Below the pieces are notes generated by a model. That model had not been told where the DNA came from. It ran no database searches and was given only the letters and a program-made list of their open reading frames with translations. From positions 61,330,336 to 61,394,335 of the forward strand of contig NC_081183.1 in assembly GCF_029867415.1 (NCBI RefSeq): DNA of 64,000 nucleotides, written 5' to 3'. Shown in pieces: positions 34,101 through 44,994 of the stretch. The translations under genes and the position numbers were made by a program. This DNA comes from Vicia villosa (taxonomy: Eukaryota > Streptophyta > Magnoliopsida > Fabales > Fabaceae). Within the stretch, counting starts at the first letter, position 1. Each line of letters opens with the position of its first letter.

Positions 34101-35264
34101 AGAACTGCAATGGCATATAGGAAACAATTTCAAAGACCAAATCGAGAGGCGTATCGATTGGAGAATTATAAAGGAAAAAATCCTATGTCTCGGTCCCAGT
34201 GGAGAAGGCATCAGAGAATAAAAAAGGCTCAGAAGGAATACAGGCCAAGAGAAACTGGAGAATCTAGTAGCAACCAAGTCCCACACCAGGGGGCAAAGTC
34301 AAACAAACCTCCGGTGGAACGCAGATTATTCAAAGCTGAAAAACTCTTGGATGAAGAAGAAAAGATGCGTTCAAATTCCTGGAAAGAAGAGGATAGAATG
34401 ACAAATGATTTTGATTCTGATGGAGTGTCATCTATAAACTTGAATTGCAATGTTGTATCCGTACTCCCTCACGAGTTTAATCAGGAAACTGAAGTGGAAG
34501 ACTGTGAAGAGGCTGATATCGAAGAAATGGCAAAACACAGACCTGTGTGTTACTATGTGCTGAATAATGGTGCAGTTGAAGAACAGAATGCTTTCTTCGA
34601 AAGGCCTGATGAGGGTATGCGAAATCATTTGAAGCCACTCTATATCAGGGCTAAGATTGAGAATGTTGGCATTAATAAAGTCCTAGTTGATGGGGGAGCA
34701 GCAGTGAACCTAATGCCTCAATACATGCTAAAGAGAATTGGTATGTTCGATACGGATATAAGGCCACATAACATGGTTTTATCTAACTACGAAGGCAAAA
34801 TAGGACAAACACTGGGAGTCGTTCAAGTCAATTTGACAGTAGGCTCAGTTACCAGGCCAACTATGTTCATGGTTATACCAGCAAAAGCAAACTACAACCT
34901 TTTGCTTGGTAGGGAATGGATTCATGGGGTAGCAGCTGTGCCCTCAACAATGCATCAGAGGGTGACAATTTGGAGGGAAGATGGTATAGTGGAGAATATC
35001 GAAGGCGATCAGAGTTACTATATGGCTGAAGTCAACCAGGTGAATAAAACCAACTTCGATAGGAACCTGGCAAACATAGGCCCTTGTCATGCTGCAGAAG
35101 AGATGTATACCCCAAATAAAAATGCATTGTACTATTTAACTTTACACCCAAATGGATTCCAATGGGATAGAGAGATCATGGATGGTCCAGCAGATACAGC
35201 ACCATTGGAGAATTATCCAACAGTACGGCCAACAGGCTGGGACGATGACATTAATCATGTCTGA
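31131..35264 (+). CDS. Tat-B Gag-protease (one in-frame stop)
   Basis: One frame of 1377 codons interrupted by a single TAG at 31875-31877. The first 248 residues are Ser/Thr/Asn/Pro-rich. After the stop, a retrotransposon gag domain spans about residues 115-290 of the second part (PKFTKFSGETN, HEQFYMGQTKISLKEL). A Cys/His block (GFCKYHGFLGHKTSQC) follows at about 400, then two CxRC motifs (MCPRCS, LCPRCG). The aspartic protease is at about residue 928 (VLVDGGAAVNLMP; DGGA replaces DTGA) and ends with LLGREWIH. The stop codon TGA (35262-35264) overlaps the pol start ATG at 35257 within ATGTCTGA. The TAG is either a read-through stop or a lesion. Confidence 0.88.
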
Positions 35265-38017
35265 GTCTTCGTTCTTCGAAAAGATTTCGGCCTATGTGGC
35301 CGAGAACAAAAGGAAGGCGGCTCTCGAAGCCGAACTATCAAATACAAAGATAGATGCAGTTCTAACCAAAGAAGGAATAACAGAATTGGAGATACGTACG
35401 AGTTTCGAACTCTTTGAAGACACGGCTCTAGACGAAGAGATCATAAGAGAAGAACCAAATCAAAGGTTAGATGCAATATACGACGAGGAACCTTTGGGAT
35501 TCGAAAAAGACCCAATGGCGTCGAACATAAAGATGTTGGCCCAAGATCCACTTGAAGAAGTAAATCTTGGAGACAATGATCAAAAAAGGATAACATATAT
35601 CAGCGTGAAACTAGAACCAGAATTAAAAGCAACGGTCATCAAAATGCTGAAAGAAAACAGGGATTGTTTTGCTTGGGATTATGATGAGATGCCTGGTCTA
35701 GGAAGAGACTTAGTCGAATTAAAATTACCAATAAAAGAAGGGAAGAAGCCTATAAAGCAAACTCCCAGAAGATTCGCGCCAGAGATTCACTCGAAGATTA
35801 AAGCAGAGGTCGAAAGGCTCTTGCGTTGCAAATTTATCCAAACTACAAGGTATGTTGAATGGATTGCTAATATAGTACCTGTAATTAAAAAGAATGGCTC
35901 ATTAAGAGTATGCATAGACTTTCGTGACCTTAATGCAGCTACTCCTAAAGACGAGTATCCCATGCCTGTAGCAGAAATGCTAGTAGACTTAGCCGCAGGT
36001 TTTGAGTATTTGAGCATGTTGGATGGATATTCGGGATACAATCAAATCTTTATAGTAGAAGATGATGTATCCAAAACAGCATTTCGTTGCCCAGGGGCAA
36101 TAGGCACTTACGAATGGGTTGTGATGCCTTTTGGTTTGAAAAACGCTGGGGCAACTTATCAAAGAGCAATGAATTCTATATTTCATGACTTTATAGAAAC
36201 ATTCATGCAAGTATATATAGATGACATTGTGGTAAAATCTACCTCGGGTATGAGTCATCTCGATCATCTGAGCCAATCATTCGAAAGAATGAGGAAATAT
36301 GGCTTGAAGATGAACCCCCTCAAATGTGCTTTCTTTGTGCAGGCAGGTGATTTCTTGGGTTTCGTAGTCCACAAAAAAGGGATAGAAATTAACCAGAACA
36401 AGACAAAAGCCATTATGGAAACCAAGTCTCCATCCACGAAGAAAGAACTACAATCATTATTGGGTAAGATAAATTTCTTAAGGAGATTTATCTCTAACTT
36501 GAGTGGACGCACGCAAGCTTTCTCACCTCTACTACGGCTTAAGCAAGGAAAATTTGAATGGCGTGCTGAACATCAAGAAGCTTTCGATCAGATAAAGCAA
36601 TACTTGACTGGTCCACCAATTCTATCTCCCCCAAATGGGAAGAAGCACATGCGCCTATACATTTCAGCGTCAGATAAAACAATAGGCAGCATGCTGGCAC
36701 AAGAAGATGAGAATGACATCGAAAGAGCCATTTATTACTTAAGTAGAGTACTCAATGATGCAGAGACTAGATATACTGACATAGAAAAGCTCTGCCTTTG
36801 CTTGTATTTCTCCTGTATCAAACTTAAGTATTATATAAAGCCAGTTGATGTTTACGTTTCATCTCATTGTGATGTTATTAAACATATGTTATCTAAGCCA
36901 ATACTACATAGTCGAATTGGCAAGTGGGCTTTGGCCCTTACTGAATATTCATTAATATTTCAGCCTCTCAAGGCAATGAAAGGTCAAATTGTGTCAGACT
37001 TCATTGTCGACCATGCGGTGGTTGAGAATCATCAGCATTATGTGGACTTAAAACCTTGGAAGTTATACTTCGATGGTTCAACACATAGAGAGGGTACTGG
37101 AGTTGGAATGTTGATAATTTCTCCTGATGGAATTCCAACAAAGCTCAAGTATAAAATCGAAGGTCCATTATGCTCCAACAATGAAGCTGAATACGAAGCA
37201 TTAATTGCTGGACTTGAGGCTTTGTTAGAATTGGGGGCAACCAGAGTCGAAATTAAAGGAGACTCCGAATTGGTCATCAAACAATTGACAAAGGAGTACA
37301 AGTGCATCAAAGAGAATTTGATCATGTATTTTGTCATTGCAAATAGGCTACTCAAGAGATTCGAATATGTGGAATTAAAACACGTATCAAGGGTGAATAA
37401 CCAGGAAGCAAACGACTTGGCACAATTAGCTTCAGGATATAAAGTATCAAAAGAAAAGTTGGAGGAATTGATTGAAGTAAGAGGAAGAGCAATGTCTACT
37501 AAACTTTCTCCAAGTGATCTAGAGAACTCACAATTGGGTTATGCCAACAAAGAAGAATTCGAAGTACTAAATATAGACTCGTTGGCAGACACAGATTGGA
37601 GGAGTCCAATTATTAACTATCTGAAAAATCCTTCGACGGATACAGACAGGAAAATCAAGTATAGAGCCTTGTCATATTTCCTGATGGGAAATGAATTGTT
37701 CAAGAAAACTCCTGAAGGGGTATTGTTGAAATGCTTGGGTGAAGCAGAAGCATACTTGGCTCTGTCGAACGTACATATTGGGGCATGTGGTGCACATCAA
37801 GCAGGGCACAAAATGAAATGGCTCTTGTTTCTTTATGGGATGTATTGGCCTTCGATGTTAAAAGATTGCATAGAGTTTGCGAAAGGGTGCCAAGAGTGCC
37901 AAGAACATGCAGGTATCCAACACGCTCCAGCAAACGAATTAAGTACGATAGTAAAACCGTGGCCTTTTAGGGGATGGGCATTAGATTTGATTGGAGAAAT
38001 TCACCCCAAGTCATCTA
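35257..38017 (+). CDS. Tat-B reverse transcriptase, RNase H pair and integrase start
   Basis: The start ATG at 35257 is chosen because it overlaps the gag-protease stop; the frame is open upstream to 35152. Reverse transcriptase fingers and palm are at about residues 185-390 (RVCIDFRDLNAATPKDEYPMP, VVMPFGLKNAGATYQR, active site YIDD near residue 320). A first RNase H follows (ISASDKTIGSML), then a second, archaeal-like RNase H (WKLYFDGSTHREGTG, NNEAEYEALIAGL, KGDSELV, HVSRVNNQEANDLA). The integrase zinc-binding HHCC motif (HIGACGAH, GCQECQ) is near the end. The frame is intact up to the Chromo-C insertion and resumes at 46967. Confidence 0.92.
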
Positions 38018-38024
38018 TGTAACA

Positions 38025-38499
38025 GCCCGAGCCTTCGGCGTTCCCGGCACTGTCACCTCACGATCTTCTCTACCCCCCTCACTAGTAGAGTTTTTGCCTT
38101 TCATGGGAATCGAACCCTGTACCCTGGGGTTCAAGTACATGTTCATTCCATTCCCACTACCACTTGAGCTAGTAGCTCAATTGGTAGTGGGAATGGAATG
38201 AACATGTACTTGAACCCCAGGGTATAGGGTTCGATTCCCACGAAAGGCAAAAACTCTACTAGTGAGGGGGTAGAGAAGATCGTGAGGTGACAGTGCCGGG
38301 AACGCCGAAGGCTCGGGCTGTTACATAAAAAGGCGCCTTTTTAATGTAACAGCCCGAGCCTTCGGCGTTCCCGACACTGTCACCTCACGATCTTCTCTAC
38401 CCCCCTCACTAGTAGAGTTTTTGCCTTTCGTGGGAATCGAACCCTGTACCCTGGGGTTCAAGTACATGTTCATTCCATTCCCACTACCACTTGAGCTAG
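38025..38499. mobile_element. Three-armed fold-back insertion with tRNA-like A and B boxes
   Basis: A 475-bp insert flanked by taaca (38020-38024 and 38500-38504). It is three copies of a unit of about 150 bp in alternating orientation: 38025-38170 (minus), 38171-38331 (plus), 38345-38499 (minus), about 98% alike by eye. The middle copy shows a pol III A box-like TAGCTCAATTGGTAG (38173-38187) and B box-like GGTTCGATTCC (38228-38238), so the unit looks like a tRNA-derived SINE head. A second symmetry centre is GGCGCC at 38332-38337, flanked by TAAAAA/TTTTTA. No poly-A or poly-T tail typical of plant SINEs is evident, so 'SINE-like' is tentative. Confidence 0.65.
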
Positions 38500-39129
38500 T
38501 AACACCCGTATAATTTTAATATTAATTTAATTGGAACCTTGAATTAATAATTAGAATTATTAAGAATTTGTGGAAAATAATGGAAGTAATGGTTTATGGC
38601 ATTTGGGCCATGTGAGGAAATAGTAAAAGAAAAGGGGTGATTTTGTAATCCTTTTACTAATTTTATTATTATTTTCATAAAACAATTGGAATTGGGAAGA
38701 AAGAAGGAACATGCAAGAACAGAGGGTTGAGAACACGAAGAACGTGAAGGAGAGCTGTAGAGGGAGAGACCAAGGATCAAGAACTCTTGTCTAAGGTAAG
38801 GGGAGACTCTCCATTTAATCTCTATTATCGTGTTATGGATAATGATGTTGATTAGGAGTATTGTTTGGATCAATGGATTCTATATTCTGAATTTTTCTGT
38901 TTGTGTTCATCAATTGGATTGGAATTTGTGATTGTTAATCTCTAATAACTGAGTAGATTTAGGTTATGATGAGTAAAATCGATTGTAGAATCATATACTA
39001 TTGATGTTGAGTGAATTACATGGTGTTTAGAATGTGAAATTTCAGGTTTTGAGACCCAAATCGCAGGCTGTACAGATGAATTCGCGAGGAAGACGAATGG
39101 GTAAGTTGCAGATTTTTGGGAAGACGCTG

Positions 39130-39451
39130 TTGATACGCGTATGATACGTGTATGATACGTGCCATACGTGTATGATACGTGCCATACGTGTATGATACGT
39201 GTATGATACGTTCCATACGTGTATGATACGTGTATGATACGTGCCATACGTGTATGATACGAGCCATACGTGTATGATACGCGTATGATGTTGTTTTGTG
39301 TGGAAATATGGTTCTGTCCATATGCGTATGATACGCGTATGGTGTGTATGTTTTGTCTGAAATTGTGCTTCTGCCCGTACGCGTATGATACGCGTATGGT
39401 GTGTGTGTTTTGTGAAATTCTGACTCTGCTGGTACGCGTATGGTACGCGTA
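39130..39451. repeat. Tandem and paired ACGCGT/ACGTGT motif array in the Chromo-C LTR
   Basis: First part, 39130-39290: a tandem array of ATACGTGTATG and CCATACGTGTATG units. Second part: three pairs of TACGCGTA (one copy TATGCGTA) at 39321/39332, 39378/39389 and 39433/39444, with exactly 11 bp between partners and 57 and 55 bp between pairs. The right LTR has the same arrangement at about 45620-45950. Antisense open frames rich in HTRIIHV are an effect of these repeats and not genes. Confidence 0.9.
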
Positions 39452-40484
39452 TGGCCAGCGTGACTTGCAAAGTTTTGCTGTTTTGTGATTTTAAGAATTC
39501 AGTGATGAGTAACTCTTAAAATGCTGATCTGTTTGGAATGAGGTCTGATTTATGACGATTAAGATGAGATAAATCGTATGATTGATTGATATATGATCTT
39601 AATTGAATGATGCAATTGTACATATATTTGAACATACTTGATGATGATGATGATGTATGATGATGTGTGAGTAAAGATGATGCTACTCATAGTGAGATGA
39701 TGATGTTGGTATGTTATATATATATATATATATATATGTGTTTGCATGCATTCATAATCATAGTTGAGGGCTGTATCCTAAAGATGAGAGGATGCAGTGA
39801 AGGGCAAGATTCCCATTATGTGGAATCTGTGCTGGCAGGGCCGTATCTGGATGATGATAGATCGGTCGGTGGATGATTTCCACTGGTGATGTTTGGTACC
39901 ACATGCATAGTGTCAGTTTCATACATGTGCATGATTGTTTGTAACATGGTTATATATGTTATGTGATGATTATCTGATATCTGTGGATGTTTAGTGAAGA
40001 TTATCTGAATAAGAACAATTGGGTGAATGATATAACTATGAAATGTTATTATTTATGATGCAATAACATTGGTTAACTGTGATGAGACTCACCCTTACTT
40101 GTTGTCATTTTCAGATTGAGGATAGCGGCGCGACTTGGTGAGGATTAGCTCATAAGTCGGTTTTTAGTTATAGTGTCGGTGTCATGCTCTGGTAGATGTA
40201 ACACTGGGAACACGTTTGTTTTGGAGTTTGATTATAACTCTATTTGTTTTGTTATTTGAAGTCTTATACATTGATGATGGATGTTTGACTTGATGAAGTA
40301 TTTCCGCTGTGTAAAGCATGAATTGATTAATGAGTTATGATCTCAGGTGTTTTCAGTAAATGCATGACAGGTGCCGAACATGTGTATTATTTATTAATTT
40401 ATGTAATTGTGATGCCTCTCTACATGTTTACTCTGATTAATAATTGTTTAATTGCCGCGGGTTTTTAGAGGGGTGTTACAATAG

Positions 40485-40496
40485 TGGTATCAGAGC
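40485..40496 (+). other. Chromo-C primer-binding site (tRNA-iMet)
   Basis: TGGTATCAGAGC, 4 bp after the LTR end, complementary to the 3' end of plant initiator-Met tRNA. Confidence 0.92.
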
Positions 40497-40609
40497 ATAG
40501 TCGGTCGTTGTGACCAGAGTCTTAGTGTCAGTCTTTCCGTGTATGCGACTAATACGAGTTATTTGTCGATACTTTTGTTCTGACTGGGTTGTTTGTGTTG
40601 AGCAGAACA

Positions 40610-43285
40610 ATGGCTGGAAGAGGAGGAAGAAACGATGATGCTATCGCTGAGGCTCTGGGCATGATTGCTGGTGTGCTGGGAGGGAATGCCAATGGAGCTG
40701 CGATTGGTGCTGACAGACAACTGAACAGTTTTCAGAGGAACAATCCTCCATTGTTCAAGGGCACGCATAATCCTGAAGGTGCTCAGAAATGGCTTAAGGA
40801 GATCGAGAGGATTTTCAGAGTCATTGACTGTGCTGAGGATCTCAAGGTGAGGTATGGTACTCATATGTTATCTGAGGAGGCTGATGACTGGTGGATGTCA
40901 ACCAGAGCTGAGCTGGATGCTGGTGGTACAGCATTTACCTGGACTGTATTCAGGAGGGAATTTTTGAGGAGGTACTTTCCTGAAGATGTCAGGGGAAGAA
41001 AGGAAGTTGAATTTCTGGCACTGGTGCAAGGCAATATGTCAGTACCGGAGTATGCGGCCAAGTTTGTGGAACTGGCAAGGTACTATGTGCACTACAATGA
41101 TGATGAAGCCAGTGAGTTCTCAAAATGTGTCAAATTTGAGAATGGTCTTCGTGATGAGATCAAGCAGGGTATCAGGTACCAGAGAATCCGGAGGTTTGTT
41201 GATCTGGTAGATTGTAGCAGGATTTTTGAGGAAGATAACATCAAGCTGAGGTCATCCCACTCTCGCGAGTTGGTTGACAGAAAAGGGAAGAAACATATGG
41301 ATAGAGGTAAGCCATATGGTAGAGGTAAACCTGCTGATTGGAAGAAACCCAGTGGGGGAGATTCCAGTGCTCGTATCAGATGCTATAATTGTGGTGAGAT
41401 GGGACATCGTAGGAATGAGTGCAAGCTTGATCAGAAGAAGTGTTACAAGTGTGACCAAGTGGGTCATATTGCTGCTGACTGCAAGAAGAGGGTTGTGACT
41501 TGTTACAACTGTGGTGAAGAGGGTCACATCAGTCCTAATTGTCCTAAGCCAAAGAAGAACCAATCGGGAGGAAAGGTTTTTGCTTTGACCGGGTCAGAGA
41601 CTACTCCAGAGGACAGGTTGATTAAAGGTACGTGTTTCATTCATGGCACACCTTTGGTTGCAATTATTGATACTGGAGCAACTCACTCTTTTATTTCTTT
41701 GGATTGCGCTATGAGGTTAAATCTTGAGATATCTGACATAAATGGAAGTATGGTTATTGACACTCCTGCGTCGGGTTCAGTAACTACTTCGTCTGCATGC
41801 TTGAATTGTCCGGTTGATATTTTTGGTAGAGAATTCGGGATGGACTTAGTGTGCCTTCCGTTGAAACAACTTGATGTAATCCTGGGAATGAACTGGTTGG
41901 AATTCAACCGTGTTCATATCAACTGTTTTGCGAAAACGGTGATTTTTCCTGAAGAGGTTAGTTCTGATGGTCTGGAAATGACAGCTAGACAGGTGAATGA
42001 GGCTATCGGAGATGGTGCAACAGTGTTTATGTTGTTTGCATTGATGAATGTGAAGGAGAAAGTGGCGAGTAGAGAATTGCCTGTTGTGTGCGAGTTCCCA
42101 GAAGTTTTTCCAGAAGATGTGAATGAATTGCCACCGGAAAGAGAAGTGGAGTTTTCTATTGATTTGGTTCCGGGAACTAGTCCAGTGTCGATGGCGCCGT
42201 ATCGTATGTCGCCGTCTGAATTGGCTGAACTGAAGAAGCAGTTAGAGGAATTGCTTGAGAAGAAATTTATTCGTCCTAGTGTTTCGCCGTGGGGTGCGCC
42301 TGTGTTGTTGGTAAAGAAGAAAGAGGGTTCAATGAGGCTGTGTGTAGATTACAGACAATTGAACAAGGTTACTATCAAGAATCGGTATCCATTGCCGAGG
42401 ATTGATGATTTGATGGATCAGTTGGTTGGGGCATGTGTATTTAGTAAAATTGATCTGAGGTCTGGGTATCATCAGATTCGCGTGAAAGACGACGATATTC
42501 AGAAGACTGCCTTTAGAACGAGGTATGGACATTATGAGTATTCTGTAATGTCGTTCGGAGTTACTAATGCACCTGGTGTTTTTATGGAATATATGAACAG
42601 GATTTTTCATCCGTATCTCGATAAGTTTGTGGTGGTATTTATAGATGATATCCTGATATATTCTAAGAATGAAGAAGAACATGCGGAACATCTCAGAACT
42701 GTGTTAGAGCTGTTGAAAGAGAAGCAACTTTTTGCCAAACTGTCGAAGTGTGAATTCTGGTTAGAGGAAGTCAGTTTTCTTGGACATGTTATTTCTAGGA
42801 ATGGTATTGCTGTTGATCCTACAAAGATAGAAGCTGTGTCTCAGTGGGAAGCTCCGAAGTCAGTGTCAGAGATTCGTAGTTTTCTTGGTCTTGCAGGTTA
42901 CTACAGAAAATTCATTGAAGGGTTTTCAAAGTTAGCATTACCGTTAACTAAACTAACCAGGAAGGGACAAGCTTTTATTTGGGATGCAAAGTGTGAAGAA
43001 GGATTCCAAGAGCTGAAGAGGAGGTTGACTAGTGCTCCTATTTTGATTTTGCCGAATCCGACAGAATCATTTGTGGTTTATTGTGACGCATCACTGATGG
43101 GTTTAGGTGGTGTATTGATGCAGAATCAACAAGTGGTCGCTTATGCGTCGAGACAACTCAAAGTGCATGAGAGGAATTATCCGACTCATGATTTGGAATT
43201 GGCAGCTGTGGTGTTTGTCTTGAAGTTGTGGCGACACTATTTGTATGGTTCGAGATTTGAGGTATTCAGTGATCATAAAGCCTGA
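40610..43285 (+). CDS. Chromo-C Gag, protease, reverse transcriptase and RNase H
   Basis: The start ATG at 40610 ([16 protein letters not shown]) is chosen over the earlier in-frame codon at 40589, which lies in the leader. Order: gag domain about residues 40-220 ([27 protein letters not shown]), three intact CCHC knuckles at about 262-325 ([42 protein letters not shown]), protease ([11 protein letters not shown]), reverse transcriptase with active site FIDD ([11 protein letters not shown]), RNase H ([18 protein letters not shown]). The frame ends at a TGA at 43283 caused by a one-base deletion around 43280. Everything before that appears intact. Confidence 0.93.
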   Translation: MAGRGGRNDDAIAEALGMIAGVLGGNANGAAIGADRQLNSFQRNNPPLFKGTHNPEGAQKWLKEIERIFRVIDCAEDLKVRYGTHMLSEEADDWWMSTRAELDAGGTAFTWTVFRREFLRRYFPEDVRGRKEVEFLALVQGNMSVPEYAAKFVELARYYVHYNDDEASEFSKCVKFENGLRDEIKQGIRYQRIRRFVDLVDCSRIFEEDNIKLRSSHSRELVDRKGKKHMDRGKPYGRGKPADWKKPSGGDSSARIRCYNCGEMGHRRNECKLDQKKCYKCDQVGHIAADCKKRVVTCYNCGEEGHISPNCPKPKKNQSGGKVFALTGSETTPEDRLIKGTCFIHGTPLVAIIDTGATHSFISLDCAMRLNLEISDINGSMVIDTPASGSVTTSSACLNCPVDIFGREFGMDLVCLPLKQLDVILGMNWLEFNRVHINCFAKTVIFPEEVSSDGLEMTARQVNEAIGDGATVFMLFALMNVKEKVASRELPVVCEFPEVFPEDVNELPPEREVEFSIDLVPGTSPVSMAPYRMSPSELAELKKQLEELLEKKFIRPSVSPWGAPVLLVKKKEGSMRLCVDYRQLNKVTIKNRYPLPRIDDLMDQLVGACVFSKIDLRSGYHQIRVKDDDIQKTAFRTRYGHYEYSVMSFGVTNAPGVFMEYMNRIFHPYLDKFVVVFIDDILIYSKNEEEHAEHLRTVLELLKEKQLFAKLSKCEFWLEEVSFLGHVISRNGIAVDPTKIEAVSQWEAPKSVSEIRSFLGLAGYYRKFIEGFSKLALPLTKLTRKGQAFIWDAKCEEGFQELKRRLTSAPILILPNPTESFVVYCDASLMGLGGVLMQNQQVVAYASRQLKVHERNYPTHDLELAAVVFVLKLWRHYLYGSRFEVFSDHKA

Positions 43286-44952
43286 AGTATCTCTTTGATC
43301 AGAAAGAGTTGAACATGAGGCAGAGAAGGTGGTTAGAATTTCTGAAGGATTATGATTTTGGTTTGAATTACCATCCGGGTAAGGCAAACGTTGTTGCTGA
43401 TGCATTGAGTAGGAAGACCTTGCATATGTCTATGCTAATGGTGAAGGAATTGGATTTGATTGAGCAATTCAGAGACTTGAGTTTAGTGTGTGAAGGTACT
43501 CCTATTAGTGTCAAATTGGGTATGCTGAAGCTGACTAGTGGTATTCTTGAAGAAATCAGAGAAGGTCAGAAAGCCGATGTTGAATTGATTGATAAGTTGA
43601 CTTTGATTAATCAAGGCAAGAGTAGTGAATTCAGAGTCGACGAGAATGGTATACTGAGGTTTGGTGACCGAGTTTGCGTTCCTGATATTGATGAACTCCG
43701 AAAGCGTCTTTTGGAAGAAGGACACCGTAGTGGATTGAGTATTCATCCTGGTGCTACCAAGATGTATCATGATTTGAAAAAGTTGTTTTGGTGGCCTGGA
43801 ATGAAGAAGGAAATTGCTGAGTTTGTGTATTCTTGTTTGACTTGCCAGAAGTCAAAGATCGAACATCAGAAACCGTCTGGGTTGATGCAACCGATGTTTA
43901 TTCCTGAGTGGAAGTGGGACAGTATCTCAATGGATTTTGTGTCGGGTTTGCCAAGAACTGTCAGAAATTGTGAAGCTATCTGGGTCGTGGTAGACAGGTT
44001 GACGAAGTCTGCACATTTTATACCAGTGAGAATGGATTATCCGATGGAGAAGCTGGCTCAATTGTATATTGAGAAGATAGTGAGTATGCATGGTATTCCT
44101 TCAAGTATCGTGTCAGACAGAGATCCGCGGTTTACGTCTAAGTTCTGGGAAGGTTTGCAGAAAGCTTTGGGTACTAAGCTAAGATTGAGTTCTGCTTATC
44201 ATCCGCAGACTGATGGACAGACTGAGAGGACAATTCAGTCATTAGAGGATTTGTTGCAGGCTTGTGTGTTGGAAAAAGGAGGTACTTGGGATAGTTATCT
44301 GCCTTTGATTGAGTTTACCTACAACAACAATTATCATTCAAGTATCGGTATGGCTCCGTTTGAGGCTTTGTATGGTAGGAGGTGTAGGACGCCGTTGTGT
44401 TGGTACGAATCTGGTGAGAGTGCTGTGATTGGTCCAGAAATTGTACAACAGACTACAGAGAAGATTAAAATGATTCAGGAGAAGATGAAGGCTTCTCAGA
44501 GTCGTCAGAAGAGTTATCACGACAAAAGGAGGAAAACAGTTGAGTTTCAAGAGGGAGATCATGTGTTTATGAAAGTTACTCCGCGTTTGAAGTCAAAGAA
44601 GCTGACTCCGCATTTTATTGGACCATTCCAAATTTCTGAAAGAGTGGGAGAAGTGGCTTATCGTATCGCTCTACCGCCGATGCTTGCAAATTTGCATGAT
44701 GTGTTTCATGTATCTCAGTTGAGGAAATACATTTCGGATCCGTCCCATGTGATCCAAGTAGATGATGTACAAGTGAAAGATAACTTGACGGTTGAGACAT
44801 TACCTGTGAGGATTGAAGACCGGAGACTGAAGCAATTGCGAGGCAAGGAAATAGCTTTGGTCAGACTGGCTTGGGGAGGACCAGCTGAAGGCAATGTTAC
44901 CTGGGAGTTAGAGAGTCAGATGAAGGACTCTTATCCAGAACTTTTTACCTGA
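43286..44952 (+). CDS. Chromo-C RNase H end, integrase and chromodomain
   Basis: Continues the polyprotein in another frame after the one-base break (open from 43309). It has the RNase H tail ([13 protein letters not shown]), the integrase zinc-binding motif ([18 protein letters not shown]), the three acidic catalytic residues (SMDFVSGLP, VSDRDPRF, QTDGQTERT), a GPF module (FIGPFQISE) and a C-terminal chromodomain-like segment (RIEDRRLKQLRGKEIAL... ending SYPELF). Stop at 44950-44952. The chromodomain class fits the Tekay/Del group. Confidence 0.93.
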
Positions 44953-44978
44953 GGTATGTTTTCGAGGACGAAAACTCT

Positions 44979-44994
44979 TTTAGTGGGGGAGAGT
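44979..44994 (+). other. Chromo-C polypurine tract
   Basis: TTAGTGGGGGAGAGT directly before the 3' LTR; plus-strand primer site. Confidence 0.88.

Larger units (their letters stand above)
38018..40480 (+). repeat. Chromo-C 5' LTR with nested fold-back insertion
   Basis: Begins TGTAACA, is broken at once by the insertion 38025-38499, resumes TAACACCCG at 38500 and ends GGGGTGTTACA at 40480. It includes a tandem ATACGTGTATG array (39130-39290), three paired TACGCGTA motifs (39321-39451) and a TA dinucleotide run at 39715-39736 that is shorter in the other LTR. Confidence 0.93.

Noticed and set aside
38173..38250. A possible tRNA gene with A and B boxes
   Set aside because: The boxes are too far apart, no cloverleaf can be closed and the unit is repeated in inverted copies, so a SINE-like origin is more likely.
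39130..39460. CRISPR-like regular repeats
   Set aside because: Plant LTR tandem motifs; units are short and degenerate, there are no unique spacers of constant length and no cas genes.
39042..39470. Long antisense open frames rich in HTRIIHV repeats (also 45438-45966)
   Set aside because: They are translations of the tandem ATACGTGTATG array in both Chromo-C LTRs and have no domain or start context.
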